A stretch of 64,000 bases of DNA, from positions 4,503,214 through 4,567,213 of the forward strand of contig NC_047080.1 in NCBI RefSeq assembly GCF_902459465.1. Reading direction: 5' to 3'. Positions 1-27,900 of this stretch are shown in pieces. Origin of the DNA: Asterias rubens (taxonomy: Eukaryota; Echinodermata; Asteroidea; Forcipulatida; Asteriidae). Both the position numbers and the translations under genes were made by a program. Within the stretch, counting starts at the first letter, position 1. Each line of letters opens with the position of its first letter. The notes beneath the pieces are model-generated. The model ran no database searches. It was not told the origin of the DNA and was given only the letters and a program-made list of their open reading frames with translations.

Positions 1-180
1 TATTTAGAATCGAACCGTGTTGACAGGTTGTTGTGCAATTACACAGTAACAAAAACCCGTTCCTAAACCGAAGCTACGGTAATCCAGGACAAGTCTCCAG
101 CGTGGATAGTTGGCTCAGTAGGCTAGAGCCTGCCTTTTGGGAGTTTTCTGTACGAAAAAGGAATTAAATTAGTCGTGAAA

Positions 181-1383
181 ATGGTGGCACAAGAAGGTAC
201 TGTAGACTGTAGTTCTGACCTACCGGTTGGTGGGCCCAGTGGGCCCCACGACGGCACTGCCGGGGAATACCCCATAGTCAAGGAGTTGAACAACAACTGT
301 ACAAGAAATCATGGAGTTTCCCCACATACCAAAGATGTTGGGGAAGCCCTTTACTTGAAATCGGGTGAGTCACAATCAACACTTGCAAGGGCTTGTCCAG
401 AGGTCGACGCAACTATGGAAGCAATCACTAAGAAAAAGAAGAGGCGGTTCAAACCAGCTCCTGAAATGCAGAACTACACCATCATTAGCTATGTACACAG
501 TCAACAGTCAGGAGAATATTTCCACTACCATTCATCAAATCACGAAACTCAGAAATCTCACACCCTTCAAATTTGCAACTGGGAGTGGGACGAGAGAGTC
601 GAAATGTTAGCCGGTGATTGTGGAGACGAACTCACAAAGTCTCGTGGGTGCTCTTCATCTGGTCTCAGCAGCAGACCAAGACAGGGGAACAAGGCAATCA
701 GAGCGCAAAAGCAGGTTGCCGAGAAGCAGTACAGGTCCAGGAACGTCCTCCGAAACACAGGCGGGAAGCCAGTCAGAAGGGTACTCGCAAACCACAGCCT
801 GATCTGCAAGAACACAGCGAGGGAAGACCACCTTAACGACAGTTTGGAAGCCAAGAAGGCCAACATTGAGAAGAAGCTTGTTTCATTGAATCTCACAAGA
901 CGGGGTCCTCCTAGGAATCTCCCTGACCCTACAACCAGAAACAGCGTCCAACCTGGTGGTAATGCTCCCTCATCAGGCAAGCCGTCCAAGCCGGTGAAAT
1001 TTGAACTCAATGAGAACGATATTGCCAGACACGCTAGCACCGAAGAAGATGCACAACTCCTGAAAGTCTTGGTCCTCATCCAGGGACGGGATTTGCTCCC
1101 AGAGGACTATGATCTCTTGCTTCGTCTGGACGACAAAGTCTCCAAGAAGACGGTAGGCTCCGCTCGGTTAAACAATCTCCGCACAAAACTCCTAACTCTT
1201 GAAGATGTTAGTGGTGAAGACACTGAGTTAGCCGGAACTGTTTGTGCTGTCTGCATGGAGGTTTACTGTGTTGATGAAGTTGCCAAATGGCTCCCTTGTG
1301 AACATGTTTTCCATAAAACTTGTATCGACATGTGGCTTAGCAACTCTGGTTCACAGTGTCCACTCGATGGTTTAGAAGTTTGA
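181..1383 (+). CDS. RING-H2 finger protein, probable E3 ubiquitin ligase (400 aa)
   Basis: One uninterrupted frame of 400 codons. I chose the ATG at 181, because the frame only extends two codons further upstream, to a GTG. The N-terminal 270 residues are low-complexity, basic and Ser/Pro-rich, with a KKKKRR patch, and are not recognisable. Residues about 285-345 contain an acidic helical block (LLPEDYDLLLRLDDKV) that I associate with several RING proteins just upstream of the RING. The last 50 residues form a RING-H2: CAVC, then C-x-H-x2-H-x2-C (CEHVFHKTC), then CPLD. The eighth ligand is Asp rather than Cys, as in RBX1. The likely role is E2 recruitment for ubiquitin transfer; the substrate is unknown. 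No intron is visible inside the coding region, so this may be a single-exon gene or a retrocopy. A spliced 5' UTR is possible (an AG precedes position 172). The family is a confident call from the ligands; the orthologue is not identified. Confidence 0.8.
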   Translation: MVAQEGTVDCSSDLPVGGPSGPHDGTAGEYPIVKELNNNCTRNHGVSPHTKDVGEALYLKSGESQSTLARACPEVDATMEAITKKKKRRFKPAPEMQNYTIISYVHSQQSGEYFHYHSSNHETQKSHTLQICNWEWDERVEMLAGDCGDELTKSRGCSSSGLSSRPRQGNKAIRAQKQVAEKQYRSRNVLRNTGGKPVRRVLANHSLICKNTAREDHLNDSLEAKKANIEKKLVSLNLTRRGPPRNLPDPTTRNSVQPGGNAPSSGKPSKPVKFELNENDIARHASTEEDAQLLKVLVLIQGRDLLPEDYDLLLRLDDKVSKKTVGSARLNNLRTKLLTLEDVSGEDTELAGTVCAVCMEVYCVDEVAKWLPCEHVFHKTCIDMWLSNSGSQCPLDGLEV

Positions 1384-2076
1384 CTTTTCAGACAGTTGTA
1401 CTTTTTAAAATTAAGATGATGTATTTGTGGACATGAAAACAAGTTGACATGGTTCAATGTTAATCATGATATCTCTTTTATACTTAGATTTTGTGCAATT
1501 CCTGCTGAATTTCTGTAAACGGTTTTCAAGCTGGCAATATTTCTCTGAGTTATGCACAAACCAACATTAACCAGACTTTACTTCTTGCTGTTTTTTTTAC
1601 AAAGAAGAAAAAGTGAAGTGAACTGAAACCTCAAATGTTTTTTACTTAGGTTGAGCCATGAGTTCAGAAAAGTTGTGGGTTAAATTCCTGGCCAAGAGGC
1701 CTGGTCTGTTACCATAGTTACCATAGTACTGTAAAGTGTTTCATTATTCTCTTTAACATAGTTCAAGAATATCAAAGAAGTGACAAGATTTCTCGAAACA
1801 CATTGTTATACCTCGGTGACAAACTGTGAAGTTTGATTGGTCCAGAATTAATCACGTGCCGCCGTGTAACAAATACACATGTACCATGGCTGAGTGATGT
1901 TCACCTGTGTACATTACCCTGATCGTTCCCACCATTGGTCGATTTCCACACTTAGTACGAAACAACCGCAGGTTCGAGGGAACAGTGAAACAAATTTTTA
2001 AACTATGTAATATTGTTCGAGGATGACAACAGAACTTCGAGAAGATGAATAATAATGTCACCAAGGTATAACAAAA

Positions 2077-2169
2077 CAATTGTTGCACGCTGTGACTGGG
2101 GTCCATGGTGTTTTGTACACCCTCGGGTGTACAAAACGCCATGGACCCCGTCACAGCGTGCGACAATTG
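2077..2169. repeat. Near-perfect 44-bp-arm hairpin
   Basis: The sequence from CAATTGTTGCACGCTG to its complement ending CGACAATTG forms two arms of about 44 bp, with only a few mismatches and a loop of about 4 bases. It lies 0.7 kb beyond the RING stop codon. It could be a foldback transposon remnant or, if transcribed, a long hairpin RNA. The sequence shows the structure; its function is unknown. Confidence 0.85.
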
Positions 2170-2636
2170 TATACTGTATTTCAAAATGATCCACAAGTTG
2201 TCAATGTAAATTCTAAAATTGGAAAGGGAGGCCTGTATCATTTAAAGCTTAACCATGAACGTTTGTGATTCGAACTTGCATGTGCAGATAAATGTATTAT
2301 TGCAGTAATTTCCTACTGATGACATTTTCCTAAATAACATAACGAAACAAACTTGAAAGTTTTTTGTTTGTGCTGATTTGAAAGCCTTTTATGTGTTTAC
2401 CATTCAAAGTAACTGTTTCTGATACCATTTACAAAAGAAGTTAACAATAGTTTAAAGTAAACAGAAACCAACACACATTATATATATTTTATCCCAATGT
2501 TTTCAATATTGTCACTTTTTAACTTAAAAGTTGATAATAATGTCCATTTTGTTAATTTATTCTTTTTACATAATATTATTTACAATGACTATCAGATTTA
2601 CACTGTTGGCATTTCCAAAAGTAAAATTTGAACAGA

Positions 2637-2656
2637 AATAAAACAACAAAAATAAA
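2637..2656 (+). promoter_or_regulatory. Candidate polyadenylation signals of the RING gene
   Basis: Two AATAAA hexamers (2637 and 2651) lie in an AT-rich stretch about 1.25 kb after the RING stop codon. They are the first AATAAA pair I noticed on this strand. If used, the 3' UTR would contain the 2077-2169 hairpin. There is no direct evidence of use. Confidence 0.3.
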
Positions 2657-3041
2657 AACTCTATAACTTAATGATTAAATTGGCCAATTACAGAAATAAT
2701 CATTTGAATGCAATTTTAAACTGACTAAAATAAAACATGTTAAGGATTTTTTTCATTTAAAAAAAAAGGGTGGCAACATTTTTCTGAACATCTACTCTCA
2801 AGCAACATACAAACTCAAAAACAAATTTGGTACTCATTTTTTAGAAATAAAAAAAACCATCGGAGGAAAGTACAATTTGAAGTAAAAAACGACAATCACA
2901 ACAAAAGTTCCGGGAAAATAAGTGGTTTGTTAAACTTTGTGTACGTATAAGAAGGAAGATGTCCTGAAATTTGTAGCGCCTAAACTGGCGATGGACGATT
3001 GCAGTTACCTAGCCACAGACACAGCCAATTGGATACCATAT

Positions 3042-3116
3042 TAAAGGCAGTGGACACTATTGGTAATTGTCAAAGACTAGCCTTCACAGTTGGTGTATCT
3101 CACCACTGCCTTTAAA
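3042..3116. mobile_element. Deletion derivative of foldback element family A
   Basis: Only about 75 bp remain. The element begins TTAAAGGCAGTGGACACT, runs into the first 50 bases of the family A body, then jumps to the terminal CACTGCCTTTAA. Both termini are kept and the whole interior is lost, as is typical of non-autonomous inverted-repeat elements. Confidence 0.75.
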
Positions 3117-3224
3117 ATGAAGCTTTCTATAAACAAAAATTGTCAAAAATATGAACGAGTTTAGTTTACCAAAACCTAGAATGAGAACACGCCCTTCATA
3201 GAACCATAGGGGTATAATTAGAAC

Positions 3225-3419
3225 AGGGCCCAATTTCATAAGGCTGTAGGCACAAAACCTGCTAAGCACTGAAAAGTACTGCTCAGCAGAAACAGGATTA
3301 CCAGCCAAATTAACATTCAGTTATCGTTATTGTGACTAGTGACCCACTCAGATTATGCTTCTCTCTAAGATTTCCTCAGAGCTGATTTGTTGCTTAACAG
3401 CTGAATAAAAATTGGGCCT
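3225..3419. mobile_element. Foldback element family C (GGGCCCAATTTCATA ends)
   Basis: Starts with GGGCCCAATTTCATAAGGCT and ends with an inverted AATTGGGCC. Relatives lie at 36432-36687, 39625-40030 and 50856-51097. No coding capacity is seen. Confidence 0.65.
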
Positions 3420-3525
3420 TGCTTTTCAGAAAAATTGTGGCTTAGTAACAATCGCAGTGAACCGGCTATATATGATATACACAACATGAAATACTGGTAA
3501 CCCTTGATGTTGTGTATTACACTTT

Positions 3526-3911
3526 TTAAAGACAGTGAACACTATTGGTAATTGTCAAAGACTAGTCTTCTCACTTGGTTTATCTCAACATATGCGTAAA
3601 ATAACAAACCTGTGAAAATTTGAGCTTGATCGATCTTCGAAGTTGCGAGATAATAATGAAAGAAAAAACACCCTTGTCACACGAAGTTGTGTGCTATCAG
3701 ATGCTTGATTTCGAGACCTCCAAATTCTAAACTTGAGGTCTCGAAATCAAATTTGTGGAAAATTACTGCTTTCTCGAAAACTACGTCACTTCAGAGGGAG
3801 CTGTTTCTCACAATGTTTTATACTATCAACCTCTCCCCATTACTTGTAATCAAGAAAGGTTTTATGATGATAATTATTTTAAGTAATTGCCAATAGTGTC
3901 CACTGCCTTTC
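3526..3911 (+). mobile_element. Foldback MITE family A, near full length
   Basis: A copy of about 385 bp with inverted termini (AAAGACAGTGAACACTATTG / inverse ending GTCCACTGCCTTT). It has the family's internal hairpin built on GAGACCTC...GAGGTCTC and a conserved body (AACCTGTGAAAATTTGAGC). No open frame is meaningful. Other copies: 7505, 8031, 8652, 11558, 37841, 40482, 49407, 57641 and 62556. Confidence 0.85.
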
Positions 3912-4249
3912 AAAGTGTAGTAGCATACCATGAAACATAAACATTTTGGCTGGTTCACTGTATAACCTTGCAAAGCAAATTTTGGCACTAAGCAGGTTTA
4001 TCAACCCCACGTCCTTTGATACACTCTAGACATACACAAGTGTTGTACTGTACCATTCAGAGACACTTCCACTTGCTACAATTCCTCACAACGCAAGTAG
4101 CTTCCGAAGTTTGACTGTTCCCGATGAATTAAAATACACCATTTGATATAATAAAAATAAATGTGACTCGAGGGTTCCAAAACAGAATTTTCAGCAAGGA
4201 CACTCATTATGTGCGAACCACTATCATAAAAATTTGTGAACATAAAATA

Positions 4250-4724
4250 TTAAAGAGGGGCTCCGAAGTCAAGTTCACTTTTGTGATCCTTTTTTTCAAT
4301 AGAGTCCTTTGGAAAATGGGTGAAAAAATCAGCCTCCAACCCTCAGGTTTAACAATGCCATTGTATTACTTTTGTAGAATTCCACAAAAAGTTCAATGAC
4401 ATCACATTTAAAATGTATGCTCTGTTCATTTCCGTACAGAGAATTTTTTATTGTTCTATTTTAAATTTGGATGATATTAAATCAAAACAGCGTTGAATTT
4501 GAACTTTTGCCTGGCACAATAATTACTCTTTGGATTGTACAGACCCGTTTGTTTTTGAGGTCCAATACCGCCATGTTTTTTAATTTTGCTCTGAACGAGG
4601 AAAATAAAGAGTAAGTTTACACCATTTTAACATGAGGTTAGAAACTTTTATTTTTCCCCCTTCTCTATTGGAAAATGAGTGCATCACAAACAAAAATTAA
4701 TTTGACCTCGGAGCCCCTCTTTAA
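4250..4724. mobile_element. Foldback element family H with TTAA-flanked inverted ends
   Basis: Terminal inverted repeats TTAAAGAGGGGCTCCGA and TCGGAGCCCCTCTTTAA bound 475 bp with no coding capacity. The palindromic TTAA at both ends is compatible with piggyBac-type TTAA target duplication, but could also belong to the repeat itself. It lies in the tail-to-tail spacer between the RING gene and EDEM3. Confidence 0.75.
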
Positions 4725-6020
4725 TTTACCTGAATTCTGTTCCAAACAATCAGTAATAACAGACTCTTGATTTCTATTTTACAGGCTATAAAACCATTGC
4801 ACTGTAATTTTAGAAGAATTAACGCCAGATATATTACAAGTCTCAGAGTATTTACAGGTAAACTTAATGGTTTTTGTTTTTGTATAAATGTCCCTTTTCT
4901 TCTAACTTGCACACAGACTGTGAGTTTAAACTTTACACACTGATGTATATGTACCATGTAACATTTGGCTTACGCAGTGTGACCTTGTACATTCCGGGTC
5001 TTTGCTGGCAGGCAAGAGATACCACACTGGTCATCTAAGAGTAAAACTCCCTGGCAGCTATTCTTTCCATCATTTATAGGTGATTTAACACAGCAATTAG
5101 TGTACTACATTACCAATAATTTTAACCCATGTACAAATCATAGAACTTGGGGAAACCTGTGTGTGACTATCCGCATGTTTTATCTGCTATGAGGCAATGC
5201 GTGCACGCCGCCATTTTTAGCTGAATGGCAAATTTCAGCTTTCCCCCATTGGTCGATCTGGCTAATTACGATCCTGTGTACCGACCTCACACATGTCCCA
5301 AGGTCTGCATTTAGGGAGTCCAATGGCATGTAAAGGTTTCACTTCTCTATTTTAACTGCACAAGCTATGGTATCAAGGCCTCTGTAGCCTAGTCAATAAA
5401 TAGCTCACCTTTTCTAAACGAATTTAATCAGAACAATTACAAATCTTTGATTGTGCAGTGTTATAAATAACTACGGTATGCAATTGTACATATACCCTCA
5501 GACTAAGCAAGCCATTGTATGAGACTTTATTCAAACTGAACTCGCAAATGGCTCGTTGAGAAATGTTCCACGAAAATCAGACAGAACTGGGCAGAGGCAT
5601 TGCAAAGAGCTCTAAATAAAACTTAATGCACAGGCAATCATTGCTGAGGTTAATCAATGCTAACATTCGCATGTGTGCAGGCCATGCACAACTCTCTGCA
5701 AATGATTGGTCTTCCTTTGACCTCAGCTGAGGGAGCTGTTTGAGCCTGCAACAACATATTCAAATGTCTATTGGCATGTTCTGATAGAGTTCTGATAAAA
5801 TCTCTAGGATTTATAACATTCTTATTCTGTGTTAATGTTATACTTTTAGTGCAAAGAGAATTTTTTCCCTGACCGATTACCATCAGGATCAAATTTCAAA
5901 AGAACACCATCAAAAATTATTCCCCTCATGAACCCACAAGAATCATACAACTTTTGGTGGAAGTTGGCATTAAAAATTGTACGCACAAAAAACATTACTG
6001 GTACTACATCGTTGATGTTT
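4725..6020. other. EDEM3 downstream region and spacer, no gene seen
   Basis: Between family H and the EDEM3 stop I see no conserved coding frame. On the minus strand the first AATAAA after the EDEM3 stop is at 5531-5526, which would give a 3' UTR of roughly 490 nt. Confidence 0.5.
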
Positions 6021-21213
<15,193 letters not shown>

Positions 21214-21911
21214 CTCAACCCCTTCCCTTAGACCAATTAATACAAAAATACGACAAATCTGGCCCAATTTTTAAGTCATTGTGACACGTCTACGCACAAC
21301 ATTGGATGAATATGAAATCTTGGAGAATTTGCTGTCTGTTTTACACCAATAGAGGGCGCCAGACCATTTTAGTGGGGGGGGGGGGGAGGGGGCGGGGAAA
21401 GTTGTATTGTTCTAATATTAGGGAGGGAACTAAAATGTTTCTTTTCATATAATTTAAATTCAATTTTTTTTATCACAGGAGGAAGTAAACATTTGAAGCA
21501 TTTTTCTCGGTGTACACTTTTAACATGAAAAAAAGCTTAGATGACAAATTAATTCTCAAACACAAAAACCTACCTGCCTGCGCGCCTATACCTACATCTT
21601 TTGTTGATTAATTGGCAACCTGGGATTTAGAAACAATTTTTTTGTATTGAAGTATGATGACGTTTTGTTAACGCAATTCAAAATAATTTATTTTAAATAA
21701 AATATGAATGACAATAATATAATACTTTGACGTCATCAAAGTGATCAAAAGAGAATCGAGGCCAAGGTCAATGCACTCTTGAACTATTTATAAAGTTTGA
21801 AATAGTCGGGTACCGTCATTTAGGAGTTATATCACATGTCGTACCTTGAAGACGTCTGGGTGGTTACGTTAATTGAAGGACACCAAATTGAGTCATTCGT
21901 AAACACGCAAA
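21214..21911. promoter_or_regulatory. Shared upstream region of EDEM3 and the Dok-like adaptor
   Basis: The two start codons face away from each other with 698 bp between them, so the promoters must overlap or adjoin. No clear TATA box is placed. A palindromic CRE/UPRE-like TGACGTCA is at 21728-21735, and GACGTC recurs near 21850. Such sites bind CREB/ATF-type factors, and EDEM genes in other animals respond to ER stress. A role here is inference. A G-rich run lies near 21374-21398. Confidence 0.6.
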
Positions 21912-24900
21912 ATGGCCGATGAGGACGTGCAAGTAATTTATAAGGTGGGTGTGATCTCTCAATTTGTTGGATTTGTTCTTTGATTTTGTAGATGTAAATG
22001 ACGTTTTCCGATTAAGGGACATCTTCAGTTGCACTCTCCTATGTTTATTTTACGACAGTGAGATTTTAAGTGGGTAAAAACGAGGGAGATCTGGACGTTT
22101 TAGAAAACGGATTTCCCCAAGCGAATTGCCAAGTCTAATTTTATGACAATAAAATATGACTCTTCTTTTCTTTTGCTTTCATTCATTGACAAGTGTGAGG
22201 TAAGTCAGTTTTTTTTAAACGACCTCCATAGTTTCACTTTCGATCGTCGGGCATACAACACACGCCGGATGTCTGTCTCAGTTTTGTCTTTCATATCTCT
22301 ATTCTCTGTATTAACTATTCTTAGGGTTAGGAAAAGGAAAAGGAAGGGAGTTGGATACAATTACAACAATTGTTGTATCGGATAACTTTCCGTATGGCGC
22401 CACCACCTTTTCACTCATTTTTTTACAAAAAGGGATATCTCATTGAGGTAAATTAGATACTATATTATTTCATATCGAATGAAAAAGTGGTGGCGCTATA
22501 CGGAAACTTTTCCTCAAATTCCAGCCTCCAGTTCTCTCGCAATCATTCTTAATTATGTTTGCCATTAATTCTTTTTTTTATGGCAATAAATTATGGCAAT
22601 AAAAACTGACTTGTTCAAAGTACGACAGCTTTCAATATTTAATACATAATAAGCCTTTTGGGAATCATTTTACTTTTTAGTTTGATTCTACCCCCATGAT
22701 GATGAGTGAACCCCAGACCCAACCCTCAAAACAAACTTTCTAGTACAGTGAAACTTTTTTATCCCCCAAATTGGACTTCCTGACTTCTTATTCTTCTTTT
22801 ACATAAACTAGGGATGGCTTCGAAAGTCCATCACCGCCGAAACAAAGAAGAAGAGTTTTTTGAATCGACAAAGTAGTACCTTGAAGAAGCGTTACTTTGT
22901 CTTGCTACGCCAAGCTGATGAAGAAGATGGAGAGGAGTGCGCATTTCTGTACACGTATGACAAAGAACCAGCCACTGAGTCAGAGGCACCCAAGGGTAAC
23001 TCTCTTATTTCATTTGTATCCATATTAGCCACAAAAAGCAGAGTTTAACATTAGTTACCTTTTCTCTGTTTTCCCACCTTTGATTTTAAATTGTCCTTTT
23101 TGTTTCCAACTTGTTGTGGTTACACTAGCCCCTTCCCTCTGACCCCATTAGTCTCAAATTCGTTGATTCATTCCTTGCTTTTTCTGAGTGCTTTCTGCCC
23201 CTCTCTCCTTCATTTTTTCCCCATTTAACTTCTTACATCTTTGAATATTTTTTCAACTTTGCAGCTAAGCTTAAACTCTCCCCACACTATCGGGTTGATA
23301 AGAAACATGATGCTACAGGCAAGTGCTTCACCTTTGAGGTCCGTACCCCAGACGAGTCATACCGGCTCCAGTCTGAGACGGAGACCAACATGGACCTGTG
23401 GGTTTTCTATCTTCAGATACAAACAAAACTGATGCAGGAGTTTCCAGGTTTGTGGTTTTTTTTTAGCATAGGTGAAAGACAGGGAAAGAAACCACAGTGT
23501 TAAATTGTTTTGTATGGTATTATTATATTGGGACTTTTTAGAGCTTCCAGAGCAATAGTTTTTCTCTGTCAATACCTTTGTCACGATCAAACCCTGACTT
23601 AACTCAGGAAAAGCAACAAAGATTCTCACAAAAGTATACTCGCCAGGGGCAGGGAGATAAGAAACAATAAATTATAGGAATGTTGTTGTCCCTGTGACCA
23701 GCGCACTTTTAAGTAAAGGGCATTGATACATAATTGTAAAAAGCACAATGTAATGTAAGAACTAGTTAATTGTTATTATAATATCAACATTTATAAAGCG
23801 CCCTAATCATGGCGGCATGTCCTCTAGGGCGCTGAACAAAGTTATCAAAAAGAAATTAAAACAAAAATTTGTGATTACTTTTTCAAACTCTAGGTAATAG
23901 ATGCCATTTTAAATCTTAATCCTATGTTTGTTATATTGAAGGATACTGCTTCGAGGTGACGCCGGATGAATCTGATCCGATGCGGAGGATTGGAGCAAAG
24001 GGCTCCAAATGCCTGCTACACATTTCCAAATGGGGTCTGACTCTTGCACTCAAGGTAGGTACCCTGAAGGGAAGGTGGTCAGTTAGCTTGTTTAACAGAA
24101 CTCAAAAAAAAAATCTTACAGATGAATTTTGAAGGGTTTAGGTTGGTTAGGGCTGTAACCACAGAATTATGTGTTTTGTAGTGCGCTATAGACGATGTGG
24201 TCTGTGACATCACATGTTTACAAAAGAGCCACAGAGCCTGGACTTCCTGCAGGCAGGATTTGTACACAACCTAATGGAAGAAAACTTAAAATCTTATATT
24301 TTATGGAGATTGCACTGTCTTGTTCTTATCAACTTTTGATATGATGAAAGGGGGCACATCTCAAAACTTGTCCAGCTTTTACTTTAATAATTCTTTTATT
24401 TGTGTGAAAATTAATACACAAAATGTCAACTTAACCAAATGACCTGTGCAGTATTGTGCCTGCCAGAATACTGAAAGAATGTACAAGGTCACACTTATTT
24501 TGAACAAAGTTCACATAGTCTAGGCCAATAGCCACTGAAAACTGTTTCATAGTGCACTGTAACAGCATAATTCTGTGTTTTGTCAGTTTGTAGTGCATTG
24601 TAACCACATAACTATGTAGTAAGCAACAACACAGAGATAAACTGTACTCTGATGTTGCTGCTATTGCTTCCATTTTATTCTCTTCACAGAGAACCAGATC
24701 TCTCCTTGCCCAATGGCCCCTGAAGAGCATTCGCATTTTTGAGAGCTCCGAGACGGGCGCTTTCTCTGTTGATGCAGGACGCAGCGCCCCCATGGGCGAG
24801 GCACGCTACCTTTTCGGCACAAAACCCTGCGAGGATGGACAGATGTATGACCTGTTGGATGCCTTCACAACAGAAATGCAGGCACAGGTGAGAGAATGTC

Positions 24901-27900
24901 AACCCAATATGAACAAGGGTCCAATTTCTCAAATTTGCTTACTGTTAAGCAGCACTATGAAATTAGTCCCTGGTGAGTGTTTTGGTTGTTATACTACACA
25001 TGGGTCATCTTCATAGTGCTGCTTAATATCAAGCAAATGTTTCTGCTAACTTAAGCAGAAAATTTTGCTGAAGTGTAAGCCTATTTCACAGCAAGAAAAT
25101 TAGGCAGCCAGCTTGTCGTTCACCATTTATTTCAATTCAATTCATCAACATTTATTTCCACCATGGATAATCACTACAGAAAGAAAGAAAAAAAATTGAT
25201 TTGCATGTTTACGTCATATTTTTCATACAATAAGTCTCTTTGCTCCCTCCATAGAGGAATGTTGGAAGCATGGATCCTGACCAGCCGGCCACGGACGAGG
25301 AGGTTGTGCAGGAATATGAACGACTCCGACTTGCCACATTTGGTCTCCTTAACCGAAGGACCGCCTCGGGTATGTACTCATAAATACTAAATAGTTCGCC
25401 ATTTTCGCATAGTGTTCGCATAAAGTTGGGCATCCTCTGCAATTAGAAATAACAAACAATTGTCTTTATCTAATTTGCAACTTTTATATCTTTTCTTTGG
25501 TTGAAACAAATAATCTTAACAAGATATGTTTTAACAGATGAGGTATATCTTTACCTATGATGTAATGTGTGTGTTTTGTGAATAATTTGCCGTGTCAATC
25601 TGGGTGTTTGTTTTTTAACTCACATATATTTTATCAAGTATAAAACCCAAAGGGGAAACTGACTTGGTAAACTTCAAATAAATTTGGGTTGATCAAAGAC
25701 AAATTCAGTGAAAAAAAAACCTGACTAAATATTGACGGCAGTTACAGGTTGAATGGCTTCTGACTAGCACACAAACAAATATGGTGATAAAATTGGGAGA
25801 GCACCAACATAGGGCTAGATAATTCGGTAGGTAGAGAACAGGCTTGTTAATCCGGAGGTCACAGGTTCAAGTCTGGCTCCCGTCAATTTGTCTTTGTTCA
25901 ACCCAGAAGCTACCCCCTTCACCCACCGTTAAATCAATCCAACTGCCATTTCCTGATTTGATGTTTCTTCAAGCTTTTTAGAAAAAAAAAAAAAAAAATC
26001 TAACCACTGCTAACAGTTTTTCACCCTCTTCCTCCCCACCACATCTTGCACCGTGTTTCCTCTTCTCTTAAGCAGTGCTGAGTTCAGGGACCCCGTCAGC
26101 CAGTGCGGCTGTCCCTGTCCCACACAGTAGAGGGGCTACCGAGGGATATGATCGCTTGCACAGGGCACAAGAAGGTGTGTACAGAAAAAGAACAAATGAT
26201 TTGGGAGTACAATGTGTATTCATTTTGGTTTTTACCGGTATAGACCATGTGACCCATGTTTACATTCAAACCGCCCTCTGCTGACAAAACACTGTATATG
26301 TCATGTTTCACCGGGCAAAAAGTCGCGTAGTCATGGTAAGATTGCATTCACTTTCTAGCTGGCTGCCAAAACACAAAGGTTTTGCCTGGCGGTATGCGCG
26401 TGAATGATGTATGGTTTTTGAGTGCGTCAGAGGTCACATCATCTATACATCGATGTGTGTTAGCACTTAACACATTCGCCACTTCGTGAAAATGAGCACA
26501 CTCCCACGAATGTGCACAAAGAGACAATTTTATATACTAGGGCATCAGACTTAACAGTGGGAACACTTCCTTAAAAAGGGGTACTAAGTTTTCCAGAGGG
26601 AAAACAAAAACAAAAGCAAACTTAAAAATAAAGATGATGTTGACTACTTGAGTTTCGATGCTTTGGTATTCTTGGGAAAGAAAACAAGAAAATTTCTCTG
26701 CTTTCTCTGTTAAAATGCAAACAGCCGATGCTGTACTATTACTGTGTGCTTTGCTGTGCATTGCAATTAGCTTTGTAGACATTGTGTGAAGGGTAGATTG
26801 TTGGCTCACTTAAACTTCTTGTAGATAGAGGTTTTTTGCCCACTTCCACTATCAATTGGTAAAACTCAATTTGTCCTTCGACCCTTTTTAAGCACTGCAC
26901 ATTGCAATCTCTTCACAATTGTTAAGTTTCCTTAATTAACCTCCTCTTCTTCTTGAAGTATAGACTTTAGGGCCTGTTAAATCTTAAAGGGTCAATACTA
27001 AGATTTAACTTCATTCTTATTTTTCATTCTTCATTAGTTGCACATCAGCAAATGGAGAGGCCCCCTGCGCCAGGTCCACGGTCACATGGCATTCAAATCC
27101 GGAACAATCATCCTCAAGCACTTCCAAGAGGGGCCGGCCCACCACTTCCTCCGAGACAAGAGGGCATCAGGAAGAGCCCCTCTTCCAGTTTTCAACGATC
27201 TTACTCCGAACGCAGAGACGGGCAGAGTTTAGAAAGACACGAGTACCCGTTCCCGGAAAGCCTGAAGACTCCACCATCAAGCTTCCAGAGATCTTACTCA
27301 GAACGTGCACGGAGTTTGGAAGGAAGCGCAGAAAGCGCTGGGTACCCCGCCCAAGACTGCGGGCCCTATGCTGTCATGAAGGCTTCCGAAACCCCGCCAA
27401 GTGGGGTCAGAGTTCACCGGGCGTCTGAAGGAGACATACTTCAGGGAGTGAGAGGCGCTGAATTCCCCAGGAATGTCGTCGCAACGGATAAATTCAAGCG
27501 GATGGTGAGCAATCCCGGCACCGGCATGACGGAGTACGAGATGATGGCCATTCGTCTCGGGCAAAACCCCTACCAAAACTCTGGGGTCTCGCTGTTGCCC
27601 AACAGTTACGAGAACACGCCCTTAATCAGCCCCAGCCCACAAAATATGCCGACTGGTTTCGGAAACCTTGGATTTGTCACTTCTCCCCAGAGTGTTGAAT
27701 CCGGTGGTCGGCTGCCACAGCAAAGATACCAGACCCCAAACAGTGTAGCTGTCGATGTCCACGCCGATCAAACTGACAAACATCAACCGATCAGACATTC
27801 ATATTTTCAACACCAGTTCAGGGACAGTAATTCAGGTGCAACTGCTCCCCGGGGGCCTGAAGTAGGAGCACAGAGAAGACCCCTGTCTGATCTTCCAGGT

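Noticed and set aside
3687-3896. Short frames recurring at 3687, 8049, 8799, 40615, 49449 and 62729 with similar peptides (FQMLDFETSNSK)
   Set aside because: They all come from the family A foldback element. Frames are broken differently in each copy and there is no coding signature.
27052-27240. Start of a separate gene at the Met at 27052
   Set aside because: An acceptor AG at 27037 with matching phase links this exon to the PTB exons upstream, so the Met is internal.
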